From the NCBI GenBank assembly GCA_944387755.1, contig CALXGC010000021.1, positions 1 through 6,239 of the forward strand: DNA of 6,239 bases. Reading direction: 5' to 3'. Shown piece after piece: positions 6,001-6,239 of the stretch; the first letter of the stretch is position 1; the number at the start of each line of letters is the position of its first letter. The stretch is from an uncultured Oscillospiraceae bacterium (GTDB lineage Bacteria; Bacillota_A; Clostridia; Oscillospirales; Oscillospiraceae). The position numbers and the translations under genes are program-made. The notes below the pieces were generated by a model that was not told the origin of the DNA, did not search any database, and worked only from the letters and a program-made list of their open reading frames with translations.

Positions 6001-6239
6001 CAGTTTTTCAGGCTCTGCATGGGGGCGGGGATTCTGCCCCCCCGGGCCACGAAATCCCTGGCGGAGAAGGGGTGCACCGGCTGCACCGGGGCGGAGCCCA
6101 GCAGGCCGCCGAACTCCACCACGTCTCCCACCTGCTTGCCGGGGGCGGGGATGAGGCGCACGGCGGTGGTCTTGGAGTTGACCATGCCGATGGCGGCCTC
6201 GTCGGCGATGATGGCGGAGATGGTCTCCGCCGGGGTGTC
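6000..6239 (-). CDS. UPF0210/DUF711 (PFL-like) family protein, C-terminal end only
   Basis: The last 79 codons are visible and the frame runs off the right edge. The ending matches the conserved tail of the UPF0210 family: [18 protein letters not shown], then [25 protein letters not shown] and the C-terminal signature [14 protein letters not shown]. Family members are about 450 residues, have a fold related to pyruvate formate-lyase, and often sit just after a small ACT-domain (UPF0237) gene; their biochemical role is not established. An ATG at 6183-6185 is an internal Met, since conserved sequence continues upstream. The gene is convergent with the LysR fragment, 39 bases apart, and nothing here links it to the large NTPase gene. 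Confidence 0.93.
   Translation of the reverse strand, partial: DTPAETISAIIADEAAIGMVNSKTTAVRLIPAPGKQVGDVVEFGGLLGSAPVQPVHPFSARDFVARGGRIPAPMQSLKN

Noticed and set aside
5417..6154. 245-codon + frame overlapping the LysR fragment and running into the UPF0210 gene
   Set aside because: It crosses the terminator hairpin, has Arg/Gly/Pro-rich shadow composition and no domain signal.
1..6239. CRISPR arrays, tRNA or rRNA genes, transposase or integrase genes
   Set aside because: I looked for regular repeats, tRNA-like cloverleaf sequence and recombinase motifs and saw none.

Overview
The window is GC-rich with strong codon bias toward G/C-ending codons. It has clear Gram-positive signals: a strong Shine-Dalgarno, a sigma-A-type promoter, T-tract terminators and a class II GalT of the Bacillus/Clostridia type. 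The best guess is a high-GC gut Clostridium relative (Oscillospiraceae-like); this is inference from style and gene content, not a database match.

Layout from left to right. Bases 2-1033 (+) hold the 3' two thirds of galT, a galactose-metabolism enzyme. A perfect palindrome with A and T tracts (1033-1066) follows as a two-way terminator shared with the next, convergent gene. Bases 1077-5231 (-) hold one very large gene for a 1384-residue multidomain protein. In order it has an Sm/SH3-like barrel, a TPR-type helical region, a cold-shock-like domain, a second weaker cold-shock-like domain, a long Pro/Glu-rich linker, more TPR-like helices, a second acidic Pro-rich linker, a beta-sandwich-like segment, a STAND/AAA-type P-loop NTPase and a C-terminal winged helix. 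Its own promoter (TTGCGC-17-TATAAT) and ribosome binding site lie at 5239-5309. Bases 5292-5960 (+) hold the effector-binding half of a LysR-type regulator that has no DNA-binding half. A terminator follows (5963-6000). Bases 6000-6239 (-) are the C-terminal end of a UPF0210/DUF711 (PFL-like) protein.

The large gene is the item of interest. It appears to be a stand-alone transcription unit with its own promoter and terminator, set between unrelated housekeeping genes. Its upstream edge coincides with the point where the LysR gene has lost its first ~90 codons, which suggests that the unit was inserted there or that a deletion joined them. A perfect 10-bp inverted repeat (5258-5267 and 5314-5323) brackets the promoter exactly. 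It may be a small invertible promoter (phase switch) or a regulator-binding site. The combination of nucleic-acid-binding folds (Sm-like, two cold-shock-like) with a STAND-type switch ATPase is reminiscent of a one-protein sensor or defence/stress system, but no effector enzyme domain can be recognised, so the function remains open.
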